From assembly GCF_008905045.1 (NCBI RefSeq), contig NZ_VWMY01000017.1, forward strand, positions 123,727 to 187,726: DNA of 64,000 bases. The letters are read 5' to 3'. This document shows positions 35,108 to 43,653 of this stretch, piece after piece; position 1 is the first letter of the stretch; each line of letters begins with the position of its first letter. A program made the position numbers and the translations under genes. Origin of the DNA: Streptomyces albicerus (GTDB lineage Bacteria; Actinomycetota; Actinomycetes; Streptomycetales; Streptomycetaceae). The notes below the pieces were generated by a model that saw only the letters and a list, made by a program, of their open reading frames with translations, had not been told where the DNA came from and made no database searches.

Positions 35108-35965
35108 TCAGCCCAAGCCCTTGACCAGCCGGAACGCCGAGTCCGCCCGGTAGAGGCCGCTGTTCTCGAACGGCTCCAGGCGGAGCTGGAAGTTCCGGTG
35201 GCGCAGGAAGCGGCCGCGGTAGTTGACCGCCTCCAGCATGACGGCGTCGGAGAACGCAGACGGACGGGGGCAGAATGTGGCGTCCTGCTTGAAGAGCTCG
35301 GAGCCGTTGTGGCCGTCGGCACGGAGGCGGAACTGGTAGTGGCGGAGGTAGCGGCCGCCGCCGAGGGAGAAGGAGACGCAGCTGGAGTCGGCGAGGCCCG
35401 GGACGAGCTCGAAGGAGGACTCCCGCCTGGTCTCGGCCGAACTTCCCGAGTTCACCTGGTCGAGCCGTACCGTGTCGTCGCCGAGATGCCAGTAGCGGTC
35501 GGGGTAGTTGACCGCCTGGACGGACTTCCGCGAGGACGAGGGAGTGGACGCGGGAGGCTTGTCGGCGGAGCCGGGCTTCGACGGCCGCGGGACCGAGTCG
35601 GGCTCGGCGCCGCCCTGCTGGTCCTCGGGCGAGGTGGCAGCGTCCGCACTCGCGCCGGAGGGTTCCGGGGAGGCCAGACCGCTCTTCCCGCTGGGCGCCG
35701 TGGCGGGCGGCGGGGTGGGCACGACCGGCTCGTCGGCGGCGGAGGTGGTGTTCTCCTTCCGGTCCTCCGACGAGGTGTCAGGACCGTTCTCCAGCACGGT
35801 GACCGCTGTCACGGTGGAGGCGAGGACCGCCACGAGGGCTGCTCCGGCCAGCCAGAGCCGGCGTGTCCCGGGTATGCGGGACTCGTCCAGGGTCTCGCCG
35901 GTTTCCCACACCTTCGGCGGGCGGGTGGACGGGTCGGGAGCGGACCCGGGCTTTTTTTCTGGCAT
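35108..35965 (-). CDS. membrane-anchored/secreted AbfB-domain protein
   Basis: 285 residues. ATG 35965 (MPEKKPGSAP) is chosen because GAGGGA lies 8 nt upstream; ATGs at 36010 and 36022 lack a site. One membrane helix (RLWLAGAALVAVLASTVTAV) is followed by a Pro/Ser/Thr/Ala-rich linker of about 90 residues. The C-terminus holds two beta-trefoil-like repeats (RYWHLGDDTVRLDQV; FLRHRNFQLRLEPFENSGLYRADSAFRLVKGLG region) of the arabinose-binding AbfB/CBM42 type. No catalytic domain is present, so a cell-surface sugar-binding role is inferred. A run of seven A in codons 2-4 could allow slippage. Confidence 0.85.
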   Translation of the reverse strand: MPEKKPGSAPDPSTRPPKVWETGETLDESRIPGTRRLWLAGAALVAVLASTVTAVTVLENGPDTSSEDRKENTTSAADEPVVPTPPPATAPSGKSGLASPEPSGASADAATSPEDQQGGAEPDSVPRPSKPGSADKPPASTPSSSRKSVQAVNYPDRYWHLGDDTVRLDQVNSGSSAETRRESSFELVPGLADSSCVSFSLGGGRYLRHYQFRLRADGHNGSELFKQDATFCPRPSAFSDAVMLEAVNYRGRFLRHRNFQLRLEPFENSGLYRADSAFRLVKGLG

Positions 35966-36402
35966 GTGCGGTTCCCTCAGCGTCGCCGAAGGCGGACGCG
36001 GATTGGTCATGTGTGGTGGCACAGGAGGCGGCGTGGGTCGCGGGCACGCGGGACGGCTGTGGCCGGGGGATCCGCATGCGCGACGAGGGGAACCTTAGTG
36101 GAACTTGTGACCGCTGAGTAAGCGTTTCTGAGAGCGGTTTCACACGGGAACTCGGGGTGTCTGCGAGTCAGTTGGCGGGCATCGTCGAATTCGGCAGCCG
36201 GGGAAGATAGTTCAAGGCTTAAGGATTCGAGATCAGGGCCCTTTGGAGGGTATCTCGGCGTCCGAGGAGTCCGGGGCTTCGAGGAGTCCGGGCCGAAGGA
36301 GCTCGGACGCCGAGGGGGAGAGATTGGTGATGGGGGAGTTCTTCTCAGGAGCTTCAGGAGCTTCAGGAGCTTCAGGAGCTTCAGGGGCAGGGGCTTCAGC
36401 GG
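35966..36402. other. AbfB-gene upstream region with repeats
   Basis: 437 bp without a supported gene, between two minus-strand genes. It holds the 9-bp repeat array (36345-36388), a perfect 13-bp inverted repeat (36254-36266 and 36302-36314) that may terminate the upstream hydrolase gene, and direct copies of CGAGGAGTCCGGG at 36263 and 36280. The AT-richer stretch around 36200-36235 (gatagttcaaggcttaagg) may hold the AbfB-gene promoter. Confidence 0.45.
36345..36388. repeat. 9-bp tandem repeats (ttcaggagc)
   Basis: About five head-to-tail copies of ttcaggagc, the last changed to ttcaggggc. They lie 15 bp 3' of the stop codon of the secreted hydrolase gene. Confidence 0.85.
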
Positions 36403-38178
36403 CTAACGCGTCGCGAAGGCCGACAGAAGCGTGGCGATCCGTTCGCGGTTTCCGTCGTTCTGGACCGGGGCCGCCGTGAGCACGTCCAGGTGCTGGTAGC
36501 CAGGCAGGACCACGGGGTTCTCGTCCTGGGGAATGTGGTCCGCCAGGATCCCGTCGCCCGCGACAAACGTGACCTTGGGGTTCGCGGTGAGGCCCTCCTT
36601 GTGCACCAACTTGCCCGCGAGCTGCGGATCGTCGATCAGCTGGATGTCCGTGACCAGCCTGGTCGGGAAGTAGTCCTCCGTGAAGTCCAGCGGCTGTTCG
36701 GAGAGGCTGCGGGCCAACTCCCCGATGTCCGTGACCTCCTTGGCGGCGGTGGTGAAGGGCGCGCCATTGGCCGAGCGGTATACAGGGTCGTCCGCCGCGC
36801 CCACCCGGTCGAAGTTCCGCCAGGTGTAGAGGGGGCCGCCCGGCTCGTCCGGGATCGCCTTCAGCTCCGTACCGAACAGGGCTGGTTGGGCCGGGTCGTT
36901 GTTCGAGGCCGGGAAGTTCTTGTCCACGATCCTGGCACGGCCGCCGTCGGCACTGCCCGCACCGCCTGTGCTGCCCGCGCTGTCGAAGAAGCCCACGCTC
37001 GTCTGGATGAAGGCGAGCGGTGCCGAGTGGTCGTCCATGAAGGCGCCCAGCACCGCCGCGTTGGTGAGCCGGAAGTCGCGGATGGTGGGGCTGCCCTTGA
37101 GGAAGACCTCCGAGTTCTTGGAGAACAGCATGCGGCCGGTCGTCTCGATGTTGGCGTTCGACGGGACCGAGTCGAGCAGCGCGGACTCGGCGCCGGGCGC
37201 GTTGCGGGCGGCCAGACCGCTGAGCGCGAGCAGGTTCATCGTCTCCGGATTGAGCACCGCGGGCAGCGCGAGGAAACGGGGCAGAACTCCGGTGCGCAGC
37301 CCGGCCTGTACGGCGGTGTAACCGATGCTCGTGTCCGGGATCAGCCCCGGCAACAGGGATCCGCCGGGGCCGGACGACGAACCGTTCAGGTCGTCGAGCG
37401 AGGTGGAGATCGTCGTGTCCAGGGCGAAGTAGCCCGCGCACTGGTTGAAGCCCGCATCCGCCTTCGTCGCGGGGTTCCCGTCGAAGTCCCAGGTGGCGAA
37501 GACGCCGGTGAGCACACCGCCGAGCGAGTGCCCGCCGCACAGCACCTTGTCCTTGCGCAGCTTCTGGTCGGGCAGCTCCGCGGACAGCAGGTCGTACTGG
37601 TCGCGTACGGTCTGCTCCAGGCCGACCTCGGCGAGCCAGCCCGTCCGATCGCTGGTCAGAAAGCCGTCGAACTTGCGCCCGTCGACCTGCTTGCCACCGT
37701 AGTAGTAGTCAACGGCCTTGGTGGCATTGCCCGTTGCGATCCCGGCGTTGTCCTCAAGACAGTTGGAGCGCCGGTCCAGCGCCCAGAACTCGATGTGCTC
37801 GCCCTTGCCGGCCGCGGCTTTCACCGTGTTGCGGGCCACGCTGTCGAAGGCGCCCGCGCCCTCCAGGATGCCGGGCTGGGCGACCAGGATCCGGTCGGCG
37901 TCGGCGGACTTCGAGGGCCCGTCCGCGGACCGGTAGCGCAGATACGACAGCCGGTCGCAGGACGCCGGGTGACTGCCGACCGAGGCCGGCAGCGGGATCC
38001 GTACCGACACCTCGGTCTCTATGACGCCGGTGACCGGGGACGTGGACTCCACGGCGGTCTCCGTACGGCCCGGTGTCCCGTCCGCCGACGGTGCCACGGT
38101 CAGCGCCGCCGCGGCGAGCGTTCCGGCGGCCATGGCACGCGCCCAGGGCCTGTTGCGATGTGCGGCTCCTCTGCTCAT
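36403..38178 (-). CDS. secreted alpha/beta-hydrolase-like protein
   Basis: 591 residues. An N-terminal signal peptide (arginine-containing n-region, AMAAGTLAAAALTVAPSADG) indicates export. The nucleophile elbow CGGHSLGGVLTG, LCGGHSLGG with a GxSxG serine, and a C-terminal GYQHLDVLTA His segment suggest a lipase or esterase fold with a large lid or insertion. Two possible disulfides are present. I do not recognise the exact family. The gene is monocistronic on the minus strand. Confidence 0.78.
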   Translation of the reverse strand: MSRGAAHRNRPWARAMAAGTLAAAALTVAPSADGTPGRTETAVESTSPVTGVIETEVSVRIPLPASVGSHPASCDRLSYLRYRSADGPSKSADADRILVAQPGILEGAGAFDSVARNTVKAAAGKGEHIEFWALDRRSNCLEDNAGIATGNATKAVDYYYGGKQVDGRKFDGFLTSDRTGWLAEVGLEQTVRDQYDLLSAELPDQKLRKDKVLCGGHSLGGVLTGVFATWDFDGNPATKADAGFNQCAGYFALDTTISTSLDDLNGSSSGPGGSLLPGLIPDTSIGYTAVQAGLRTGVLPRFLALPAVLNPETMNLLALSGLAARNAPGAESALLDSVPSNANIETTGRMLFSKNSEVFLKGSPTIRDFRLTNAAVLGAFMDDHSAPLAFIQTSVGFFDSAGSTGGAGSADGGRARIVDKNFPASNNDPAQPALFGTELKAIPDEPGGPLYTWRNFDRVGAADDPVYRSANGAPFTTAAKEVTDIGELARSLSEQPLDFTEDYFPTRLVTDIQLIDDPQLAGKLVHKEGLTANPKVTFVAGDGILADHIPQDENPVVLPGYQHLDVLTAAPVQNDGNRERIATLLSAFATR

Positions 38179-38327
38179 GGCCGCACCGTAACCATTGGTA
38201 ACTCACCGGCTCTACAACGGAATACGCGCAAACGGCAGCCGCTCTTGCGCGGATCCGTACAAGGTCGTCGTCCGGCCGGCGTAAGTCTGGTGGCGACGGC
38301 GGGGGTGACTTGGGCAGACTGCGGCAC

Positions 38328-38693
38328 ATGGCTGTCCGCTGGTATCAACTCGTCGTAAACGCACACGATCTGCCGTCGCTCGCCCGCTTCTGGTGCCAAG
38401 TCCTGGACTGGCGCGTGGTGTACGAGGCCGAGGAAGAGATCATCATCGCGTCCGCCCCGGACGCGCTGCCGGGGATCTGCTTCGTACCGGTCGAGGAACG
38501 CAAGACGGTCAATAACCGGCTGCATATCGACCTCACGCCGGACGACCAGGCCGCCGAGGTCGAGCGGCTGCTCGCGCTGGGGGCGCGCCGGGCCGATGTC
38601 GGCCAGGGCGAGGACGTGACCTGGACCGTACTGGCCGATCCCGAGGGCAACGAATTCTGCGTACTGCGACCGAAGAAGACGCTTCTCGACTGA
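38328..38693 (+). CDS. VOC family (glyoxalase-like) protein
   Basis: 121 residues, single-chain beta-alpha-beta-beta-beta repeat: WYQLVVNAHDLPSLARFWCQ, CFVPVEERKTVNNRLHIDL, WTVLADPEGNEFCVL. These are typical of small Streptomyces VOC proteins. ATG 38328 lacks a ribosome site but has CAGACT 7 nt before it, so it may be leaderless. Function unknown. Confidence 0.85.
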   Translation: MAVRWYQLVVNAHDLPSLARFWCQVLDWRVVYEAEEEIIIASAPDALPGICFVPVEERKTVNNRLHIDLTPDDQAAEVERLLALGARRADVGQGEDVTWTVLADPEGNEFCVLRPKKTLLD

Positions 38694-38714
38694 AACCGTC
38701 TTTCCCGACCCCTT

Positions 38715-38758
38715 CATGTGTACGGGTGTACGTATCGATGCGTACACTCGTACACATG
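38715..38758. promoter_or_regulatory. 44-bp palindromic operator overlapping the smr start codon
   Basis: Arms of 22 bp (38715-38736 and 38737-38758) meet without a spacer and differ at only two positions. The right arm ends in the ATG of the SMR gene. A -10-like TACACT at 38743-38748 lies inside it, so bound repressor would cover promoter, start site and start codon. The TetR protein encoded two genes along is the likely ligand. Confidence 0.8.
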
Positions 38759-39076
38759 GGATACGCACTGCTCGCCGGAGCCATCGCCGCAGAGGTCGCC
38801 GCCACGACCGCCATGAAGTACAGCGACGGCTTCAGCAAGCTGTGGCCCTCGCTGGTCACCGCTCTCGGCTATCTCGTCGCTTTCGTGTTGCTGGCGCAGA
38901 CGCTGAAGACCGTGGCGGTCGGGACGGCCTACGCGATCTGGGCCGGGGTCGGTACCGCGGCCGTCGCGGCGATAGGAATGGTGTTCCTGGGCGAGGGCGT
39001 GAATGCCGCGAAGTTCGCCGGGATCGTGTTGATCATCGGGGGCGTCGTGGTGCTGAATCTGGGCGGGGCGCACTGA
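38756..39076 (+). CDS. SMR family multidrug efflux protein
   Basis: 106 residues, four helices, small multidrug resistance family (EmrE/QacE). The membrane-embedded glutamate is in AGAIAAEVAATTAMKYSDGF; also YAIWAGVGTAAVAAIGMVFLGE. ATG 38756 directly follows a long palindrome and the message is probably leaderless. Followed by its TetR regulator after 28 bp. Confidence 0.94.
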   Translation: MGYALLAGAIAAEVAATTAMKYSDGFSKLWPSLVTALGYLVAFVLLAQTLKTVAVGTAYAIWAGVGTAAVAAIGMVFLGEGVNAAKFAGIVLIIGGVVVLNLGGAH

Positions 39077-39104
39077 TGCGGCCCCGTACGGAAGGAGTCG
39101 GCTG

Positions 39105-39641
39105 ATGGCCCGGCGCTACGATCCCGAGCGGCGGCAGCGGATCATCGACGCGGCGATCCGGGTCGTGGCCGCCAAGGGCATCGCCGGGCTGAGCCATCGC
39201 TCGGTCGCGGCCGAGGCGGATGTGCCGCTCGGCTCGACGACGTACCACTTCACGACCCTCGACGAGCTGATGGTCGCCGCGCTGCGGCAGACGAACGAGG
39301 GCTTCGCGAAGGTCGTCGCCTCGCGGGGAGCCCTCGAGGACCCCGGCACTGACCTGGCCGGCGAGCTCGCCGGCCTGCTGGGCGAGTGGCTCGGGCGCGA
39401 CCGGGCGAGTGTGGAGCTCGAGTACGAGCTCTACCTCGCCGCGCTGCGTCGGCCGGCCCTGCGGCCCGTCGCCGCCGAGTGGTGTCAGGATCTCGCCGAC
39501 CGGATCGGCCGCCGCACGGACCCGGTCACCGCACGGGCTCTCGTCGCGCTGACGGACGGGATCTGTCTGCAGGTACTGCTGACGGGGACGGAGTACGACG
39601 AGGCGTACACGCGGGAGGTGCTGGCACGGGTGATTCCCTGA
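39105..39641 (+). CDS. TetR family transcriptional regulator
   Basis: 178 residues. N-terminal HTH: RQRIIDAAIRVVAAKGIAGL, SHRSVAAEADVPLGSTTYHF. The C-terminal ligand domain resembles TetR_C of the BetI/QacR-like group. Probably co-transcribed with the SMR pump and represses both through the 44-bp palindrome. Confidence 0.93.
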   Translation: MARRYDPERRQRIIDAAIRVVAAKGIAGLSHRSVAAEADVPLGSTTYHFTTLDELMVAALRQTNEGFAKVVASRGALEDPGTDLAGELAGLLGEWLGRDRASVELEYELYLAALRRPALRPVAAEWCQDLADRIGRRTDPVTARALVALTDGICLQVLLTGTEYDEAYTREVLARVIP

Positions 39642-39744
39642 ACCGTCCCCGGTCGGCGTTGCTGTGCGTCAGCCGTGAACCTTCTGGGCCCCTGCGGGGA
39701 ACAGCGGGTGAAACGCCCGACATGACGAAGCAGGGGGAGGACTT

Positions 39745-40335
39745 GTGACCGGACCACCGGCACCGGAGGCCGAGGTGCACGACGCGGAGATCGTCGTCCA
39801 GTCGCTGGAGCACCCGGAGCTGTTCGCCCGCCTCTACGACCAGTACGCGCCGGACATCCACCGGTATGTGACCCGGCGACTCGGGGAAGGCCCGGCCGAC
39901 GACATCACCGCCGACACCTTCCTCACGGCCTTCCGAATCCGCGCCCGCTACGACCTCACGCGCAGCAACGCGCGCCCCTGGCTGTACGGCATCGCGGGCA
40001 ACCTCATCGGCAAGCAGCGCCGCGCCGAAGTACGGGCCCTCAAGGCGCTGGCCCGTACCGGACACGATCCCGTCGCCGCCTCATGGGTCGAGGACACCGA
40101 CCGCCGGGTGGCGGCACAGGGCCCGCTCGCCGGGGCGCTGGCCTCGCTGTCCGCCGGGGACAGACACGTACTGCTGCTCGTGGCCTGGGCGGAGCTGACG
40201 TACGTCGAGGTCTCCGAGGCCCTCGGCATCCCCGTCGGCACCGTTCGCTCACGCCTCAACCGCGCCCGCCGCAAGGTCCGTTCGGCACTCGGCGCCGATC
40301 CCGCGTTCACCCTCGACACGACGGAGGCGGTCTGA
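39745..40335 (+). CDS. ECF-type RNA polymerase sigma factor
   Basis: 196 residues. Region 2 (LYDQYAPDIHRYVTRRLGEG, ADDITADTFLTAFRIRARYD) and region 4 (LSAGDRHVLLLVAWAELTYV, IPVGTVRSRLNRARRKVR) are present. GTG 39745 has GGGGGAGGA just upstream. The next gene encodes a membrane protein that starts 2 bp later, the usual sigma/anti-sigma arrangement. Confidence 0.92.
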   Translation: MTGPPAPEAEVHDAEIVVQSLEHPELFARLYDQYAPDIHRYVTRRLGEGPADDITADTFLTAFRIRARYDLTRSNARPWLYGIAGNLIGKQRRAEVRALKALARTGHDPVAASWVEDTDRRVAAQGPLAGALASLSAGDRHVLLLVAWAELTYVEVSEALGIPVGTVRSRLNRARRKVRSALGADPAFTLDTTEAV

Positions 40336-40337
40336 CC

Positions 40338-41228
40338 ATGGACGAGATGACAGCGGTCCGTGAACTGCGGGCCGACGCCCCCGCCCCGTCCCGCGCCCGG
40401 CTCGCCGAAGGGCGCGACCGACTGCTGCGGGAGACACGACGCGGCGCCCGCGGCCGCAGACTGCGCGCCGACTGGCGGTTCGCCATGGTCGGGGCCGCGT
40501 CGGCGATCACGGCGGCCGCGGTGATCGGTACGCAGGTGGTCGGCGATGACGGACGTACGCAAGCAGGATCCCAGCCGGGCTACACGCTGGAGCTCGGCAG
40601 CGCGAAGGGCCTGCTGAACGAGGCGGCGGACGTCATCGCGGCGCGTCCCCCCGCCGGCCCGCGCAACGGCCAGTGGGTCTACCTCAAGTCCGTCGAGACG
40701 AACACGACGGACGACGAGCAGCCGGGGCCCCACACGAGCGAGAACTGGATCAAGTACGCCGATCCGTCCATGGAGGACGGAAAGGCGGGCGACGACCACT
40801 CGCCCCGCGAGCAGTACGCGTTCCTCAAGAGCCTGCCCGACGATCCCGAGCGGGTACGCGCCGAGGCACGGGCCTTCTTCAACGTCACCGACCCGGAGGA
40901 GACCCGCACACAGCACGAGTACCGGGCACTCACCGCGATCATCAGCCGGGCGTATGTGATCGACCCCGAAGGGCTCGCCAAGGTGTACCGGGCCATGGCC
41001 ACGATCCCCGGTGTGCAGGCGGCCGAGGTCCAGGACGCGGCGGGACGCGACGCGATCGCGCTCTACCTGAAGGGCGGCAGTCTGGGCGGGAGCCGAGACG
41101 AGACGTTGCTCGACCCGACGACGTACCTCTCCAGCGGCTACCGCTACCTCGAGGGCGAGGACCAGGTCGTGATCAGCGGCGCCCGGCTCGCCATGGGGCT
41201 CGTCGACGAGAAGGGGGAGCGGCCCTGA
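40338..41228 (+). CDS. CU044_5270-family membrane protein, putative anti-sigma partner
   Basis: 296 residues: a cytoplasmic N-terminus of about 45 residues, one helix (FAMVGAASAITAAAVIGTQVV) and an extracytoplasmic domain of about 220 residues. From memory this matches the CU044_5270 family, commonly encoded right after an ECF sigma gene. No zinc anti-sigma motif (HxxxCxxC) is seen. The regulatory role is inferred from position. Confidence 0.8.
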   Translation: MDEMTAVRELRADAPAPSRARLAEGRDRLLRETRRGARGRRLRADWRFAMVGAASAITAAAVIGTQVVGDDGRTQAGSQPGYTLELGSAKGLLNEAADVIAARPPAGPRNGQWVYLKSVETNTTDDEQPGPHTSENWIKYADPSMEDGKAGDDHSPREQYAFLKSLPDDPERVRAEARAFFNVTDPEETRTQHEYRALTAIISRAYVIDPEGLAKVYRAMATIPGVQAAEVQDAAGRDAIALYLKGGSLGGSRDETLLDPTTYLSSGYRYLEGEDQVVISGARLAMGLVDEKGERP

Positions 41229-41317
41229 GCCGTGGCTGAGGGGGTGGTGCGCCCGGCACGTGAGATGCCGGGTGCACCGGTTCGACCCTGGTGGCCCCGG
41301 GCGGTTAGGTTTCCCTC

Positions 41318-42307
41318 ATGACCGACACGACTGCTTCTCGCACCACCGGCGCCGTCGCCGCCGGGCTCGCCACGCTCGCCGCCGACGGCACGGTTCTGGA
41401 CTCCTGGTTCCCCGCGCCCGAACTGACCGCCGAGCCCGGCCCGGCCGGCACCGAGCGGCTCTCCGCCGAGCGTGCCGTGGAGCTGCTCGGCGCGGGCGCC
41501 GCGAAGGCGATCGGCCCGGACGCCCGCCGTGGCGTCGAGGTGGTCGCGGTCCGCACGGTCATCGCCTCGCTCGACGAGAAGCCGATGGACGCGCACGACG
41601 TGTACCTGCGCCTCCACCTGCTCTCGCACCGCCTGGTGCGGCCGCACGGCCAGAGCCTCGACGGCATGTTCGCGCACCTCGCCAACGTCGCCTGGACCTC
41701 GCTCGGCCCGGTCGCGGTGGACGACGTGGAGAAGGCCCGGCTGAACGCCCGCGCCGAGGGCCTCCACCTCGCCGTGACGTCCATCGACAAGTTCCCGCGC
41801 ATGACGGACTACGTGGCCCCGAAGGGCGTACGCCTCGCCGACGCCGACCGGGTCCGCCTCGGCGCGCACCTCGCCGAGGGCACCACGGTCATGCACGAGG
41901 GCTTCGTGAACTTCAACGCCGGCACGCTCGGCACGTCCATGGTCGAGGGCCGTATCTCGGCGGGGGTCGTGGTCGGCGACGGCTCGGACATCGGCGGCGG
42001 CGCCTCCACCATGGGCACCCTCTCCGGCGGCGGCAACGTCCGCATCACCATCGGCGAGCGCTGCCTGATCGGTGCGGAGGCGGGCGTCGGGATCGCCCTG
42101 GGTGACGAGTGCGTGGTCGAGGCGGGCCTGTACGTCACCGCCGGTACCCGCGTCACGATGCCCGACGGGCAGATCGTCAAGGCCCGCGAGTTGTCCGGCG
42201 CGTCGAACATTCTCTTCCGCCGCAACTCGGTCACCGGCACGGTGGAGGCGCGGCCGAACAATGCGGTGTGGGGCGGGCTCAATGAGGTTCTGCACAGTCA
42301 CAACTAG
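41318..42307 (+). CDS. dapD: 2,3,4,5-tetrahydropyridine-2,6-dicarboxylate N-succinyltransferase
   Basis: Succinylates tetrahydrodipicolinate in the diaminopimelate/lysine pathway. 329 residues: actinobacterial-type N-terminal domain, then a left-handed beta helix (GAHLAEGTTVMHEGFVNFNA, GTLGTSMVEGRISAGVVVGD, GGGASTMGTLSGGG) and C-terminus ARPNNAVWGGLNEVLHSHN. A -10-like TAGGTT at 41306-41311 ends 6 nt before ATG, so the message is probably leaderless. Confidence 0.96.
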   Translation: MTDTTASRTTGAVAAGLATLAADGTVLDSWFPAPELTAEPGPAGTERLSAERAVELLGAGAAKAIGPDARRGVEVVAVRTVIASLDEKPMDAHDVYLRLHLLSHRLVRPHGQSLDGMFAHLANVAWTSLGPVAVDDVEKARLNARAEGLHLAVTSIDKFPRMTDYVAPKGVRLADADRVRLGAHLAEGTTVMHEGFVNFNAGTLGTSMVEGRISAGVVVGDGSDIGGGASTMGTLSGGGNVRITIGERCLIGAEAGVGIALGDECVVEAGLYVTAGTRVTMPDGQIVKARELSGASNILFRRNSVTGTVEARPNNAVWGGLNEVLHSHN

Positions 42308-42329
42308 CACCGTCATAACTAGGTAGTTC

Positions 42330-42385
42330 GTCGGCTGCGGGTTGTTCGTGGCTGGTCGCGCAGTTCCCCGCGCCCCTTACGGGGC
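42330..42385 (+). repeat. interspersed repeat copy (single-hairpin type)
   Basis: Contains TGCGGG, CGTGGCTGGTCGCGCAG, CCCCGCGCCCCT and hairpin GCCCC-TTAC-GGGGC (42372-42385). Same word order as the element at 22466-22543 read on the minus strand. It lies between the convergent dapD and HAD-like genes, where the hairpin may end transcription. Confidence 0.72.
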
Positions 42386-42445
42386 TCGGCCCAGCCCGGA
42401 GTGATTCCCCTGGTGCCCTTCCGCCGTTCGCGGGAGGGCACTCGG

Positions 42446-42949
42446 CTATGTCGGGGCGGTCGCGGCGAACTCCGCCAGTGTTCTGAAGTCGGGCTCGCGT
42501 AGGCCCAGTCGGGGGCTGACGTGGTGGAGGAGGGCGGGGGCGGGGTGGTGGGTGGCCACGTACCTGTCGTCGGCCGGGCTCTGTTCGTCGTCGACCCAGG
42601 CGAAGGGGCGGCCGTCGGCGTACGTCACGATCCGTTCCGTCTTCCAGTGCACGCCGTCGGGCCGGTCGGCGAACAGGGCGCCGGTGAAGTCGACGTACGG
42701 GAGCTCGGGGAGGCCGATGACCGGGGCGATCCACTCGTTCGCGGCGTCCATCCAGGTGGTGGCCCAGCACAGGTCGAACCCGAGTCCCAGCAGGGCGCGC
42801 CCGTGGTCGGGGTTCAGCCAGACCCGCAGCGGCCGCCCGGGCGTCAGGGCCACCCGGATCGTCGTATAGCCGTCGGGCCGTCGTTCCGGCTTCGCCGCGT
42901 ACGGGTTGAGGGGGCCGTCGACGTCGAGGAACAGCAGAGGGCGGCTCAT
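42446..42949 (-). CDS. HAD-like hypothetical protein
   Basis: 167 residues. The N-terminal FLDVDGPLNP matches HAD motif I (DxDG), CWATTWMDAANEWIAPVIGLP resembles motif II, and FAWVDDEQSPADDRYV resembles motif IV acidic residues. It belongs to small Streptomyces secreted-free HAD-type proteins of unknown substrate. ATG 42949; no clear ribosome site. Confidence 0.8.
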   Translation of the reverse strand: MSRPLLFLDVDGPLNPYAAKPERRPDGYTTIRVALTPGRPLRVWLNPDHGRALLGLGFDLCWATTWMDAANEWIAPVIGLPELPYVDFTGALFADRPDGVHWKTERIVTYADGRPFAWVDDEQSPADDRYVATHHPAPALLHHVSPRLGLREPDFRTLAEFAATAPT

Positions 42950-43080
42950 GGGAGGACCGTAAGGCAGGGCGGGGCGGACGGCTGAGATTCTTCTGAGTCC
43001 GCAGGCATAGCGGCGGAGGTCCGGGCGCGTCCGTAGGGGTGGGAGCGGGGGAGAGAGCCCGCGGGGAAGAGAAGGTGACG

Positions 43081-43653
43081 ATGGATGCCCAAGGGCAGGA
43101 GCGGTTCCGGGAGTTCGTGGAGAACCGGTCGTCGGCGTTGCTGAAGACCGCGGTGCTGCTCAGCGGCGGGGACCGGCACGCGGCCGAGGATCTGCTGCAG
43201 AACGCGCTGATCAAGGCCGCCGGACGGTGGCAGCGGATCGACGAGCCGGAGGCGTACGTACGGCAGATCCTGTACCGGCAGCAGGTGAGCCGGTGGCGGC
43301 TGAAGTGGCCTCGGCGGGAGCTGACGGTCGCCGAGCCGCCCGAGGGGACGGGCGGGACGGACGCCTCCACCGCGGCCGAGACTTCCGCGGCCGAGCTGCG
43401 GATCATGATGCGCGGGGCGCTGGCGCGGCTCACCGCCCGGCAGCGGACCGTGCTGGTGCTGCGGTACTTCGAGGACCTGCCGGAGGCCGACGTCGCCCGG
43501 ATCCTCGGCTGCTCGGTCGGGACCGTGCGGTCCACCACGCACCGCTCGCTCGCCAAGCTGCGCTCCCTCGCGCCCGAACTGGCGGCACTGGGCCCGGCCG
43601 ACGCCGAGCAGCAGCCGTCCCGTGACTACTCGCCCGTGGAGGTGCGTCCGTGA
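43081..43653 (+). CDS. SigE-family ECF RNA polymerase sigma factor
   Basis: 190 residues. Region 2: LLKTAVLLSGGDRHAAEDLLQ, NALIKAAGRWQRI, AYVRQILYRQQVSRWR. Region 4: LTARQRTVLVLRYFEDLPEA, DVARILGCSVGTVRSTTHRS. This is the SigE-family type frequent in actinobacteria. ATG 43081 is chosen over GTG 43075 because AGAAGG then has normal spacing. The stop overlaps the next gene by 4 bp. Confidence 0.93.
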   Translation: MDAQGQERFREFVENRSSALLKTAVLLSGGDRHAAEDLLQNALIKAAGRWQRIDEPEAYVRQILYRQQVSRWRLKWPRRELTVAEPPEGTGGTDASTAAETSAAELRIMMRGALARLTARQRTVLVLRYFEDLPEADVARILGCSVGTVRSTTHRSLAKLRSLAPELAALGPADAEQQPSRDYSPVEVRP

